Below, one piece after another: positions 7,058 to 14,694 of a stretch of DNA of 22,113 nt (position 1 is the first letter of the stretch; each line of letters opens with the position of its first letter). The position numbers were made by a program, and so were the translations under genes. Source of the stretch: an uncultured Collinsella sp. (lineage in GTDB: Bacteria > Actinomycetota > Coriobacteriia > Coriobacteriales > Coriobacteriaceae); assembly GCA_902479205.1 (NCBI GenBank), contig CABSNX010000005.1, positions 1 through 22,113 on the forward strand, read 5' to 3'. The notes under the pieces were generated by a model that saw only the letters and a program-made list of their open reading frames with translations, was not told the origin of the DNA and ran no database searches.

Positions 7058-7924
7058 TTACTGCTGTAACGACCTTAACAGTTTGATTTCAGCCGCATAA
7101 CCTGCAAGTTCGTTCGGTGTCTCCAAAATGAATGGCAATGCGCGCAAGCGACTATTCGATACAATATTCTGCATAACCTGCATACCGCCGCCAAACTCTT
7201 CACTACCCAGGTAGCCCTTACCGATGCATTCGTGGCGGTCCTTATGGGCGCCACAGGGGTTCTTGGAGTCATTGATATGCACGGCGCGCAGGCGCTCAAT
7301 ACCCACCACGCGGTCGAACTCATCGAGTACGCCGTCCAGATCATGGATGATGTCGTAGCCGGCATCGCTCACATGGCAGGTGTCCAGACACACGCCCAGC
7401 TTGTCCGACAGCTCGGGGCGCTTGTCGGCAACGCCCTCGATGATGAGTGCCAGTTCCTCAAAGCTGCGGCCCACCTCGGTACCCTTGCCGGCCATGGTCT
7501 CAAGCAGCACCGTCGTCTGCTGGCACTCAAACATCACCTGGCACAAGGTGTCGACGATCATCTGAATGCCAGCATCAGTCCCCTGCCCCACATGCGCGCC
7601 GGGGTGGAAGTTGTAGTAGTTGCCGGGCAGTGCTTCCAGACGCTGCAAGTCCTCGGCCATTGCCTCCAAGGCAAACTCGCGCGCCCGCTCTTTGGCCGAG
7701 CAGGGGTTATAGGTATACGGGGCATGCGCCACGAGTGGGCCAAAGTCGTTTTGCTCCATAAGCTCGCGCAGGGCCGCCACGTCATCCATGTCAAGATCTT
7801 TCGCCTTGCCGCCGCGCGGGTTGCGCGTAAAGAATGCAAAGGTGTTGGCGCCAATGGATAGCGCCGTCTCCCCCATTGCCCGATAGCCCTTCGTCGTCGA
7901 AAGATGACACCCAATCGTCAGCAT
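7058..7924 (-). CDS. nfo: Endonuclease IV (AP endonuclease)
   Basis: A 288-residue trinuclear-zinc AP endonuclease of the Nfo family that cuts 5' of abasic sites in base excision repair. The family signatures are all visible: NFHPGAHVG, LLETMAGKGTEVG, GVCLDTCHVSDAGYD, HINDSKNPCGAHKDRHE and a C-terminal PFILETP. Together they supply the His, Glu and Asp zinc ligands. The length is normal. ATG at 7924 is preceded by a purine-rich SD (GGGGGAG). That SD abuts one copy of the palindromic repeat (7941-8026), which could fold near the ribosome site in the mRNA. The previous gene on this strand ends 171 bp upstream, so co-transcription with the Gfo/Idh gene is possible but unproven. Confidence 0.96.
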   Translation of the reverse strand: MLTIGCHLSTTKGYRAMGETALSIGANTFAFFTRNPRGGKAKDLDMDDVAALRELMEQNDFGPLVAHAPYTYNPCSAKERAREFALEAMAEDLQRLEALPGNYYNFHPGAHVGQGTDAGIQMIVDTLCQVMFECQQTTVLLETMAGKGTEVGRSFEELALIIEGVADKRPELSDKLGVCLDTCHVSDAGYDIIHDLDGVLDEFDRVVGIERLRAVHINDSKNPCGAHKDRHECIGKGYLGSEEFGGGMQVMQNIVSNSRLRALPFILETPNELAGYAAEIKLLRSLQQ

Positions 7925-7940
7925 CTCCAGCTCCCCCTCA

Positions 7941-8026
7941 TCAGTTGCGGTGAAATAGTTCCTGTTTGGCCCCTATTCTGCCGCAAACAGGAACTATTCC
8001 ACCGCAACTTATAAAAGGGGCATCAG
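7941..8026. repeat. Palindromic intergenic repeat, copy 1
   Basis: This 86-bp element matches the copy at 9127-9212 at 82 of 86 positions by hand alignment. It is a long hairpin: 24-nt arms at 7944-7967 and 7985-8008 with one mismatch, and a 17-nt loop containing cccctattctg. On the minus-strand RNA a 5' GCCCCUUUUAU segment precedes the stem, and the AGGGGGAG SD of nfo follows it. The element ends 16 nt before the nfo start codon. No transposase is nearby; a MITE/REP-like element or a cis-regulatory RNA are both possible. Confidence 0.85.
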
Positions 8027-8095
8027 AGGCGCGGGCCACCAAGCACTACGGCTACGGGCGCCAGCGTCATGATCCCCTACGCGTCAGCGCCAAGC

Positions 8096-9115
8096 CTAGA
8101 GGGCTAGACGGATTGCATCGATAATGCGCGCGCAGCGCTGTGTGGCGGCAAGGGGCATGACGGGACTCTCGAGTTTCCCCGCCCGGATGAGCTGGGTCGC
8201 ATGCTGGATTTCGCCGTAGAAATCATCGACCTCAAACGGGGCATTTATTTCGAGCGTTCGCCCGTCGGAATACTTCACATGGGCGAGCTCGGGGCGATGG
8301 AGACGGTCGATTTCCAACGAGCCCCGCTCGCAGGCAATCGTTAAGCGGCTTTCATATGCTGCTTTGCCGTCGCACACCATATGAATGGGTATACCGCCGA
8401 CACTCATATGGATCTCGTCGGCCCAATCGACGCGGCCGCCCGATACGTCACGCCAGCGAACTTCACGGGACGAAACCTCGCACGCGCCCGCAAGCAAATC
8501 CTCAAACCAACCGACCGCATAGCAGCCCATGTCATATAGACAGCCACCCTGCAACGGGTCGAGCAGATAACTCGAAGGGGGCTCACCATAATCGAGTTTT
8601 TGCACGCTTTCAATCGAGACAATTCGGCCAAGATCACCCGACGCAAGCAAGTCCTTCACGCGAGTGCGCATCGGGCAAAACCGGTTCTTCATCGCCTCCA
8701 TAAACAGCACGCCGCGCTCGCGAGAGGTGGAGGCAATCGAGAGAGCCTCTTCCTCACTCAAAACGGCCGGCTTTTCGCACAGTACGGCCTTTCCCGCGCG
8801 CAGTGCCTGACAGACCCAATGCGCATGCATGCCATGCGGAAGAGCCAAGTAGATTGCGTCGACATCGGGGTCGGCAATCAGCGCATCATAAGCCGCATCA
8901 CCGCTATCGTCAGCCGTGGCATAACTGTGCGCGGCATCAATCGAAAACGCCCTGCAAAACTCCTCAACATGCGAAGGAGTGCGACCGGCGGCAGCCACAA
9001 GCCGTGCCCCGTCCACCTCCTTGAGCGACGCTGCAAATCGATGCGAAATGTTCCCAGCGCCCAAAACGCCCCAACGAACCTCGCGCAAATCATCACATGA
9101 ATCCCGATGGCCCAC
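8096..9115 (-). CDS. Gfo/Idh/MocA family NAD(P)-dependent oxidoreductase
   Basis: A 339-residue sugar or polyol dehydrogenase-like enzyme. The N-terminal Rossmann motif is GVLGAGNISHRF (residues 17-28). DAIYLALPHGMHAHW follows, then the hallmark EKP at 114-116 with the catalytic-region lysine. The C-terminal half has GGCLYDMGCYAVGW, typical of the substrate domain. GTG at 9115 is chosen because GAAGGGGG lies five bases upstream. The frame stays open to 9193, but that stretch is translated repeat sequence. The substrate is unknown; members oxidise myo-inositol, glucose, trans-dihydrodiols and many others. A second, distinct family member is encoded at 16531-17637. Confidence 0.9.
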   Translation of the reverse strand: MGHRDSCDDLREVRWGVLGAGNISHRFAASLKEVDGARLVAAAGRTPSHVEEFCRAFSIDAAHSYATADDSGDAAYDALIADPDVDAIYLALPHGMHAHWVCQALRAGKAVLCEKPAVLSEEEALSIASTSRERGVLFMEAMKNRFCPMRTRVKDLLASGDLGRIVSIESVQKLDYGEPPSSYLLDPLQGGCLYDMGCYAVGWFEDLLAGACEVSSREVRWRDVSGGRVDWADEIHMSVGGIPIHMVCDGKAAYESRLTIACERGSLEIDRLHRPELAHVKYSDGRTLEINAPFEVDDFYGEIQHATQLIRAGKLESPVMPLAATQRCARIIDAIRLAL

Positions 9116-9126
9116 GACGGCCCCCT

Positions 9127-9212
9127 TCAGTTGCGATGGAATAGTTCCTGTTTTGCCCCTATTCTGCCGCAAACAGGAACTATTCCACCGCAAGTTATAA
9201 AAGGGGCATCAG
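9127..9212. repeat. Palindromic intergenic repeat, copy 2
   Basis: The second 86-bp copy. Arms of 23 nt (9131-9153 and 9171-9193) have one mismatch around a 17-nt loop. It differs from copy 1 at four positions. Its right edge includes the TGA stop of the aldo/keto reductase gene (9209-9211, minus strand). Its left edge touches the GAAGGGGG SD of the Gfo/Idh gene, so the whole gap between the two genes is essentially this element. Confidence 0.85.
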
Positions 9213-10396
9213 GAGCGCGTTTTGCAAAAGGCTTTAAGCGCAGCCGTTACGGGGCCAGGCTGGAAACGTCGGCGCACATCGTCGAGACGCTCGGGAATAT
9301 CGATGTGCTGCGGGCAGTGACGCGCGCATTTGCCGCATTTGATGCAATTGCTCACCAGCTTGGGCTCGTTCGTCCGCACCGCGCTTGCCGTAAAGTATTG
9401 AGACAGCCCCGTAAACCAACTATGCGCGTAGCTCGCGTTGTAGGCGCCAAAGCAACCGGGAATATTGATGCCCTTGGGGCACGGCATGCAGTAGCCGCAC
9501 CCCGTACACGGCACGCGATTCGATTTCTCAAACTCTCCCAGCACACGTGCGATGGTATCGAGCTGCTCTGTCGTCATCGAATCCGGCAGTGCGCGATCCG
9601 CCAATGCCGCGTTCTCGTCCACCTGCGCGGTATCGGTCATGCCCGAAAGCAGCATCGTGACTTGAGGATGGTTCCACACCCACGAAAGGCCCCAAGCAGC
9701 CGGCGTCTTCAGGTACGGATCGCGTACGCCATCGAACACGGCGCGGGCACGCGGAGGCAGTTTGCCCGCTAAACGTCCGCCCAACAGCGGCTCCATCACA
9801 AACACCGCGAGCCCGCGCTCGGCGGCCGCCATGAGTCCCGCCGTTCCCGCTTGGTAGCGCTCTCCAGCGTAGTTGTACTGGATCTGGCAAAAGTCCCAGT
9901 CATACGCGTCAAGCATCGTGAGAAAGTCCGCCGCACTGCCGTGGTACGAAAAGCCAATCTGGCGAATGCGCCCCGCCGCCTTTTGACGCGCGATCCAGTC
10001 CTCGATGCCCAGCGCCACCATGCGCTCCCACTGGGCGGGCGAGGTGATGTTGTGCATAAGGTAATAGTCGATATAGTCGGTTCGCAGGCGGCGCAGTTGC
10101 TCGTCAAAAAAGCGGTCGAAATCCTCCGCACATTTGCACGAAGCGTGCGGCAACTTGGTCGCGAGCAAAATCTGGTCGCGTAGACCCAGGCGCTCAAGCG
10201 AAGCTCCCACGCACACCTCGTTGCCGGGATAGAGATACGCGGTATCCAGATAATTAACCCCCTGCTCCACCGCACGGGAAATGATGGCATCGGCCGTCTT
10301 CGCATCGGGATGTCCCGGCGCACCGGGAAACCTCATGCAGCCCAGACCCAGAGCAGATATTCGGTTACCACTTTTGGGGTCAACGCGGTATTGCAC
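9209..10396 (-). CDS. Aldo/keto reductase with C-terminal 4Fe-4S domain
   Basis: A 395-residue fusion of an aldo/keto reductase barrel with a ferredoxin-like tail (COG1453-type). The catalytic tetrad is intact: Asp51 and Tyr56 (NYLDTAYLYPGNE), Lys81 (ATKLP) and His115 (YYLMHN). The tail has Cys297/300/303/306 (CTGCGYCMPCP) and Cys351/354/357/361 (CIKCGKCARHCP), so two 4Fe-4S clusters are likely. It probably moves electrons between a carbonyl substrate and ferredoxin or NAD(P)H; the substrate is unknown. GTG at 10396 is preferred over ATG at 10414, since AAGGGAGG lies between them and fits the GTG. The stop codon lies inside the edge of palindromic repeat copy 2. Confidence 0.93.
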   Translation of the reverse strand: MQYRVDPKSGNRISALGLGCMRFPGAPGHPDAKTADAIISRAVEQGVNYLDTAYLYPGNEVCVGASLERLGLRDQILLATKLPHASCKCAEDFDRFFDEQLRRLRTDYIDYYLMHNITSPAQWERMVALGIEDWIARQKAAGRIRQIGFSYHGSAADFLTMLDAYDWDFCQIQYNYAGERYQAGTAGLMAAAERGLAVFVMEPLLGGRLAGKLPPRARAVFDGVRDPYLKTPAAWGLSWVWNHPQVTMLLSGMTDTAQVDENAALADRALPDSMTTEQLDTIARVLGEFEKSNRVPCTGCGYCMPCPKGINIPGCFGAYNASYAHSWFTGLSQYFTASAVRTNEPKLVSNCIKCGKCARHCPQHIDIPERLDDVRRRFQPGPVTAALKAFCKTRS

Positions 10397-10482
10397 GGAC
10401 CCTCCCTTCGCCATCAGCGCTCGGCAAGGCGAAACACAATGGTCACGCGGCCGAAACATCGTGGAATCGCAATCGAGAACGT

Positions 10483-10512
10483 ATCGTAACGCAGCAGAAA
10501 TCGAGCTGTCAC
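10483..10512 (-). promoter_or_regulatory. Possible promoter of the aldo/keto reductase gene
   Basis: On the minus strand GTGACA (10512-10507) and TACGAT (10488-10483) are 18 bp apart. The match is moderate. It lies in the 162-bp divergent gap shared with the small plus-strand gene at 10559. Confidence 0.35.
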
Positions 10513-10558
10513 GGCACCGCTTTAACATCAGCAAAAAGCCCGATGAAGGGAGGCGAGC

Positions 10559-10753
10559 GTGACCACACGTGAGGATGCCCACCCCTATCCCGGCGAGCAA
10601 TACATCCTCTCGGTCGACCGCTATCAGATCGAGGTCATGGACCATCTGGACGAGCTTCCCGCCACAGGCGCCGTCATCTTCTGCACCTTCCCCAAGATGC
10701 GCGATGGCGTTGGATATCCCGCACGCGTTTTCGCGGCCTGTTCCACGGCATAA
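10559..10753 (+). CDS. Small protein resembling the C-terminus of cyclase-family hydrolases
   Basis: A 64-residue reading frame with GTG start and a very good SD (gaagggagg, 5-nt spacing), bounded upstream by an in-frame TGA. The segment from YQIEVMDHLDELPATGA to GYPARVFAAC resembles from memory the extreme C-terminus of the cyclase/kynurenine formamidase-like family (PF04199). Complete members run to roughly 200 residues or more and carry an HxGTHxDxPxH metal site; that site is absent here. It is therefore either a remnant of a decayed or deleted gene that gained an SD, or a stand-alone small protein. A terminator-like hairpin follows at 10832-10857. Function is unknown. Confidence 0.55.
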   Translation: MTTREDAHPYPGEQYILSVDRYQIEVMDHLDELPATGAVIFCTFPKMRDGVGYPARVFAACSTA

Positions 10754-10831
10754 GCGCACAGTGCAATAGTTTCTTTTTCATAACAGCAGCCCCGCGCATC
10801 CACCGATCACCCTGGCAGCATACAATCCATC

Positions 10832-10857
10832 AGGCGCCCCTTACGCGGGCGCCTTTT
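10832..10857 (+). terminator. Intrinsic terminator upstream of the reductase gene
   Basis: An 8-bp GC-rich stem (aggcgccc/gggcgcct) with a 7-nt loop is followed by TTT then AT. It probably ends the small gene at 10559-10753. It lies only 20 bp before the next start codon, and a TACAAT at 10821-10826 just before it could be a -10 element, so it may instead be a leader hairpin of the next gene. Confidence 0.6.
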
Positions 10858-10876
10858 ATATGAGGAGATGATTCAC

Positions 10877-11791
10877 ATGCAGATCAACAAGGTCGCCTTT
10901 ATCGGCAAGGGCGGCGTCGGGCTACTCTACGGCAGCATGATCGCCCAGGCACTCGGCGACGATGCCGTCGAATACGTCATGGACGACGCCCGTTTCGAGC
11001 GTCACGCAGGCGACGCCCTTACGGTCAACGGCGAGCCCTGCGCACTCAAGTCCGTGCGCGCCAGCGAGGCAACGCCCGCCGATCTGGTCATTCTCACGGT
11101 CAAGACGACTGGACTCGACCAGGCGCTCAAGACTATGGAGCGCGTCGTGGGACCCAACACGCTCATCGCCTCGCTGTGCAACGGCATTACGAGTGAGCAA
11201 AAGATTGCCGAGCGCTTTGGCTGGAAGCATACCGTTCTTGGTATTTGCCAGGGCATGGACGCCGTGTTCCTCGACGGCGCGCTCACCTTTACCAATACGG
11301 GCGAGATTCGCTTTGGCGCGGCAGCAGACACCGAGCCCGCTACCGTCACCGCCATCGACGAGCTCTACACACGCTGCGGCATCGCCCATACCGTCGAGAG
11401 CGACATTGCGCACCGCATGTGGGCCAAACTCATGCTCAACGATGGCATCAACCAGACCTGTATGGCGTACGGCGGGACCTACGGAAGCGCCACGGAGCCG
11501 GGCTCCGAGCAGCGTCGCTGCTTTGTTTCCGCCATGCGCGAAACGCTTGCGGTCGCCAACGCCGAGGGCATTGAGCTGACCGAGGCAGACCTGACGCAGA
11601 TGGTGCACCTCATCGAGGGAATCGACCCCGCCGGTATGCCCTCGATGGCGCAGGACCGCATCGCACAACGAAAAACCGAAGTCGAGGAGTTCGCGGGCAC
11701 CGTTTGCCGCCTGGCCGCCAAACACGATATCCAAGTGCCGCAAAACGATTGGCTCTATCGGCGCATCCGCGATATCGAGAAAAGCTGGTAG
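10877..11791 (+). CDS. Ketopantoate reductase family protein (PanE/ApbA-like)
   Basis: A 304-residue NADPH-dependent 2-dehydropantoate 2-reductase family enzyme, which in the classical case makes pantoate for coenzyme A synthesis. It has the N-terminal nucleotide-binding loop FIGKGGVGLLYG (residues 8-19), CNGI near 101-104 that contributes to the active site, and RMWAKLMLNDGINQT with the catalytic Lys184 and substrate-binding Asn. The second ATG, at 10877, is chosen: gaggag directly abuts the first ATG (10868) but sits 9 nt from the second. The family also contains paralogues with other 2-oxo acid substrates. No other pantothenate gene is near, so the role is likely but not certain. Confidence 0.85.
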   Translation: MQINKVAFIGKGGVGLLYGSMIAQALGDDAVEYVMDDARFERHAGDALTVNGEPCALKSVRASEATPADLVILTVKTTGLDQALKTMERVVGPNTLIASLCNGITSEQKIAERFGWKHTVLGICQGMDAVFLDGALTFTNTGEIRFGAAADTEPATVTAIDELYTRCGIAHTVESDIAHRMWAKLMLNDGINQTCMAYGGTYGSATEPGSEQRRCFVSAMRETLAVANAEGIELTEADLTQMVHLIEGIDPAGMPSMAQDRIAQRKTEVEEFAGTVCRLAAKHDIQVPQNDWLYRRIRDIEKSW

Positions 11792-11824
11792 CGCCAACGC
11801 ACCGCATTCAACAACCTTAACAGC

Positions 11825-11864
11825 AAAGCCGCCGCAAGGAAACCGTTCCCCCTGCGGCGGCTTT
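11825..11864. terminator. Bidirectional terminator-like hairpin
   Basis: A perfect 12-bp stem (aaagccgccgca at 11825-11836 with tgcggcggcttt at 11853-11864) has a 16-nt loop. It sits between the convergent ketopantoate reductase and small membrane-protein genes and has short A/T runs on both flanks. Confidence 0.75.
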
Positions 11865-11901
11865 CATCTTCGTCTATGACCGGCGGCCAATCTCTCAACA
11901 G

Positions 11902-12108
11902 TTAGCGTTGCGACTCCGGCACCTCGTCCTCGTCATCGCGGCAAAGCAGCACGCCGGCGCTTCCCAGCAGCGCCGCTGCGATCAGCGCGCCAACCACGGT
12001 TGGAGTAGCCCCGCATGCCCCCTGCATGCCCGCAACGAGCGCGGCCGTAGGACCAAGGCAGCCAAGCACCAATGCGACGGCGGCAACGGCGATATCTCGA
12101 GCGTTCAC
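11902..12108 (-). CDS. Small two-helix membrane protein, unknown function
   Basis: A 68-residue hypothetical protein with two predicted membrane helices (about residues 6-27 and 37-56), separated by a short loop containing GACGATPT. The acidic C-terminal tail DDEDEVPESQR is probably cytoplasmic. GTG at 12108 is supported by GGAGGAAG seven bases upstream. I do not recognise a family. It is transcribed toward the hairpin at 11825-11864. The secreted-protein gene lies 187 bp upstream on the same strand, too far to assume an operon. Confidence 0.65.
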   Translation of the reverse strand: MNARDIAVAAVALVLGCLGPTAALVAGMQGACGATPTVVGALIAAALLGSAGVLLCRDDEDEVPESQR

Positions 12109-12295
12109 AAGACCACTTCCTCCAAGAGAAAGACCTTAATTCTCAAGAACCAGTGTGCCCCGCGCCCATATGCGCGGCGTACTGCCACGGTAAGCGCTCT
12201 GTTAGCTCAAGCATGCACAAAAAACGGACGCCCTTACGTTGCCCAAAGGCTCGGTAAAGACGCCCGCCCGTCATGTCCTATTGGCTTATGGCAGA

Positions 12296-13072
12296 TTACC
12301 AACCGGTATAGTAGTCGGTGGTTCCGGCTGCGCAGCCGGAGTCATAGACCTTGCACTCGCCCTTGGAACCGGTAAACGTGGAGCCCTGAGCCTTATCGCC
12401 CGCGGCAACGACGTAGTAACCATCGGAATCGCGCCAAAAGCCCTCGGAATCCTGAGTCCACTCGCCCGTGCGGTGATGGTAGAGCACGTTGCTGCTGTAA
12501 TAGGTCTCACGACGACCGTTATAGTTATTGACGCCGCTCGAGCGCGTCAGGCCCGAGCCGTTCGCGTAATACGCAGCAGACGCGTAAGACGAGCCGGAGC
12601 CGGCGTTGTAATACAAAGCCTGAACGGCCTCAGCGGCCTCGGCTTCGGCGGCCGCAACCTCGAGCGCCTCACGCTTGGCATCCTCAAGCGTCGTGCGCAG
12701 CTCATCGAGCTCGGTCGACTTCGCGTCGACCTCCTCCATCGTCAAAAGACTGCCCGCACCATCGATACAACCTTGCAGTACAGCGCGCTCGTCATCGGTG
12801 GCATAGTCACCGTACATGTTCATGATGATCTGGGCGCGAACCTCTAGGGAATCGCGCTTGGCCCCCATAGAGGCGTTCCACTCCTGCATGGAGCCAAAGC
12901 CGTCGCCGCGATAGTCGACGGGCTGCATCAGCGTCGCCTCGGACGGCGTGGATCCGACCGTATCGGATAGTGTTGCCGCGTGGACATCAGTTGCGCCGGC
13001 GCCCGTCAAAAGTGCCACGGTCAGAGCGGCGGAAAGGGCGGCGGCTTTCGGTTTTCGTGAATCAATCCTCAT
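12296..13072 (-). CDS. Secreted coiled-coil protein with 3D/DPBB-like C-terminus
   Basis: A 258-residue exported protein. Residues 1 to about 33 are a signal peptide (basic start, hydrophobic core, DVHA|A). Residues 75-155 are helical, rich in Glu/Ala/Leu and likely coiled coil. Residues 156-200 are Tyr/Ser/Gly/Asn-rich. The final 45 residues (YYVVAAGDKAQG, then GECKVYDSGCAAGTTDYYTGW region) resemble from memory the short double-psi beta-barrel/3D-like ends of cell-wall proteins. If so it may act on or bind peptidoglycan, but this is inference and no catalytic residue is certain. ATG at 13072 follows GGAGG at a rather long 11 nt. The frame extends far upstream without an SD. Confidence 0.8.
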   Translation of the reverse strand: MRIDSRKPKAAALSAALTVALLTGAGATDVHAATLSDTVGSTPSEATLMQPVDYRGDGFGSMQEWNASMGAKRDSLEVRAQIIMNMYGDYATDDERAVLQGCIDGAGSLLTMEEVDAKSTELDELRTTLEDAKREALEVAAAEAEAAEAVQALYYNAGSGSSYASAAYYANGSGLTRSSGVNNYNGRRETYYSSNVLYHHRTGEWTQDSEGFWRDSDGYYVVAAGDKAQGSTFTGSKGECKVYDSGCAAGTTDYYTGW

Positions 13073-13383
13073 GTAGCTGGAAACCTCCGTAGTGCGTTTT
13101 TGCTGCGTTTGAGCTGTGTGTGATTCGATCGCGCTGCATAGTACCCCGAGCAAATCGCGACCTGCGGTTTTACTCAAAAGGTGCACGTCAATTGCGTAAA
13201 ACTCACATCCTCTCAACAGGAGTTTTCCACAACTCGAATGCATAAAGCGTGCCAAAAACCCTGTTTTTGCACCCTCTCTATGCAAAAAAGGCGCCGGTGC
13301 GACCATTGTTCGCACAGGCGCCTTGAGCAGGCATTTAATGCAGTTATACCATCGAGTCGCAAGGGGTCCTTGCACAAGTCGCC
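13073..13383. other. Intergenic region between metY and the secreted-protein gene
   Basis: This 311-bp gap holds the metY terminator at its right end (13284-13324) and the upstream region of the secreted-protein gene at its left. A TACTAT on the minus strand, within about 13136-13141, could be a -10 element but lacks a convincing -35. I see no gene or RNA in it. Confidence 0.5.
13284..13324 (-). terminator. Intrinsic terminator of metY
   Basis: In the minus-strand RNA a stem of about 15 bp with one mismatch (AAGGCGCC.GTGCGA against its complement) is followed directly by TTTTTT (13289-13284). It begins 59 bp after the metY stop codon, and is a classical strong rho-independent terminator. Confidence 0.9.
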
Positions 13384-14694
13384 TTACTCGTCCAGCGCGG
13401 CGAAGGCCTGCTTCAGATCCCAAATGATGTCCTCGGCGTTCTCGGTACCGATGGAAAGACGGATCGTGGAGGGCGTGATGTTCTGCTCGGCGAGCTCCTC
13501 GGCAGAGAGCTGGGAGTGCGTGGTGGTAGCCGGGTGCACGACGAGCGACTTGACGTCGGCCACGTTGGCGAGCAGCGAGAACACCTGCAGATGATCGATG
13601 AACTTCCAAGCTGCCTCCTGGCCACCCTTAACCTCAAAGGTAAAGATCGAGGCACCGCCGTTGGGGAAGTACTTCTGGTACAGCTCATGGTCGGGATGCT
13701 CGGGCAGGCTCGGGTGGTTCACCTTGGCGACGTGGCTGTCACCGGTCAGGAACTCAACGACCTTCTTGGTGTTCTCGACATGACGGTCAACGCGCAGCGA
13801 CAGAGTCTCGGTGCCCTGGAGCAGGACCCAGGCGTTGAACGGGCTGATGCAGGCGCCCTCGTCACGCAGCAGGATAGCGCGGACATAGGTTGCAAAGGCG
13901 GCGGGACCGGCAGCCTCGGCAAAAGAAACACCGTGGTAGGAGGGGTTGGGCTCAGCGATCTGGGCGTACTTGCCACTCGCCTTCCAATCGAAGTTACCGC
14001 CGTCGACGATCACACCGCCCAGCGAGGTGCCGTGGCCGCCGATAAACTTGGTTGCGGAGTGGACGACGATGTTGGCACCATGCTCCAGCGGACGGAACAG
14101 ATACGGGGTGCCGAAGGTGTTGTCGACGACAACCGGCAGACCATGCTTCTTGGCGATCTCGGAGATGGCGTCGATGTTGGGGATGTCGGAGTTGGGGTTA
14201 CCGAGCGTCTCGAGATAGATGACCGTGGTGTTGTCCTTGATGGCGCCCTCGACCTCGTCCAGGTTATGAGCATCGACGAAGGTGGTCTCGACACCAAACT
14301 GGGAGAGCGTGTGCTCCAGCAGGTTGTAGGAACCGCCGTAGATGGTCTTCTGGGCGACCACGTGGTCACCAGCCTGGGCAAGTGCCTGCAGGGTATAGGT
14401 GATGGCAGCGGCCCCGGAGGCGACGGCAAGACCGGCCACGCCACCCTCGAGCGCGGCGATACGGTCCTCGAAGACGCCCTGGGTGGAGTTGGTCAGACGG
14501 CCGTAGATGTTACCGGCGTCGGCAAGACCAAAGCGGTCGGCGGCGTGCTGGGAGTTGCGGAACACATAGCTCGTGGTTTGATAGATAGGCACAGCACGGG
14601 AGTCGGATGCAGGATCGGCGCTCTCCTGGCCAACGTGCAGCTGCAGGGTATCGAAACCAAAGGTGTGCTCGGGGTTGTTGATAAACTGGCTCAT
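13384..14694 (-). CDS. metY: O-acetylhomoserine aminocarboxypropyltransferase (sulfhydrylase)
   Basis: A 436-residue PLP enzyme of the Cys/Met metabolism family that makes homocysteine directly from O-acetylhomoserine and sulfide. The Schiff-base lysine is Lys216 in VVHSATKFIGGHG, Asp191 sits in VVVDNTFGTP, and Tyr64/Arg66 (NIYGRLTN) bind the cofactor phosphate from the neighbouring subunit. The length above 420 and the N-terminal FDTLQLHVGQESDP-like segment favour MetY over cystathionine gamma-synthase. ATG at 14694 follows AAGGAG by six bases. It has its own promoter (14878-14906), a long structured leader with an upstream ORF, and a strong terminator. It diverges from a LysR regulator that probably controls it. 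Confidence 0.94.
   Translation of the reverse strand: MSQFINNPEHTFGFDTLQLHVGQESADPASDSRAVPIYQTTSYVFRNSQHAADRFGLADAGNIYGRLTNSTQGVFEDRIAALEGGVAGLAVASGAAAITYTLQALAQAGDHVVAQKTIYGGSYNLLEHTLSQFGVETTFVDAHNLDEVEGAIKDNTTVIYLETLGNPNSDIPNIDAISEIAKKHGLPVVVDNTFGTPYLFRPLEHGANIVVHSATKFIGGHGTSLGGVIVDGGNFDWKASGKYAQIAEPNPSYHGVSFAEAAGPAAFATYVRAILLRDEGACISPFNAWVLLQGTETLSLRVDRHVENTKKVVEFLTGDSHVAKVNHPSLPEHPDHELYQKYFPNGGASIFTFEVKGGQEAAWKFIDHLQVFSLLANVADVKSLVVHPATTTHSQLSAEELAEQNITPSTIRLSIGTENAEDIIWDLKQAFAALDE

Noticed and set aside
8096..9193. Longer N-terminus for the Gfo/Idh gene, starting at 9193
   Set aside because: The extra residues are translated from the palindromic repeat, while a GTG with a strong SD exists at 9115.
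7941..9212. CRISPR array from the two 86-bp repeats
   Set aside because: There are only two copies, about 1.2 kb apart with a gene between them and no spacers or cas genes.
12109..12295. Possible terminator or small RNA in the 187-bp gap
   Set aside because: A minus-strand T6 run and a 6-bp stem (12160-12177) exist but do not combine into a stem followed by a U-run, and no promoter fits.
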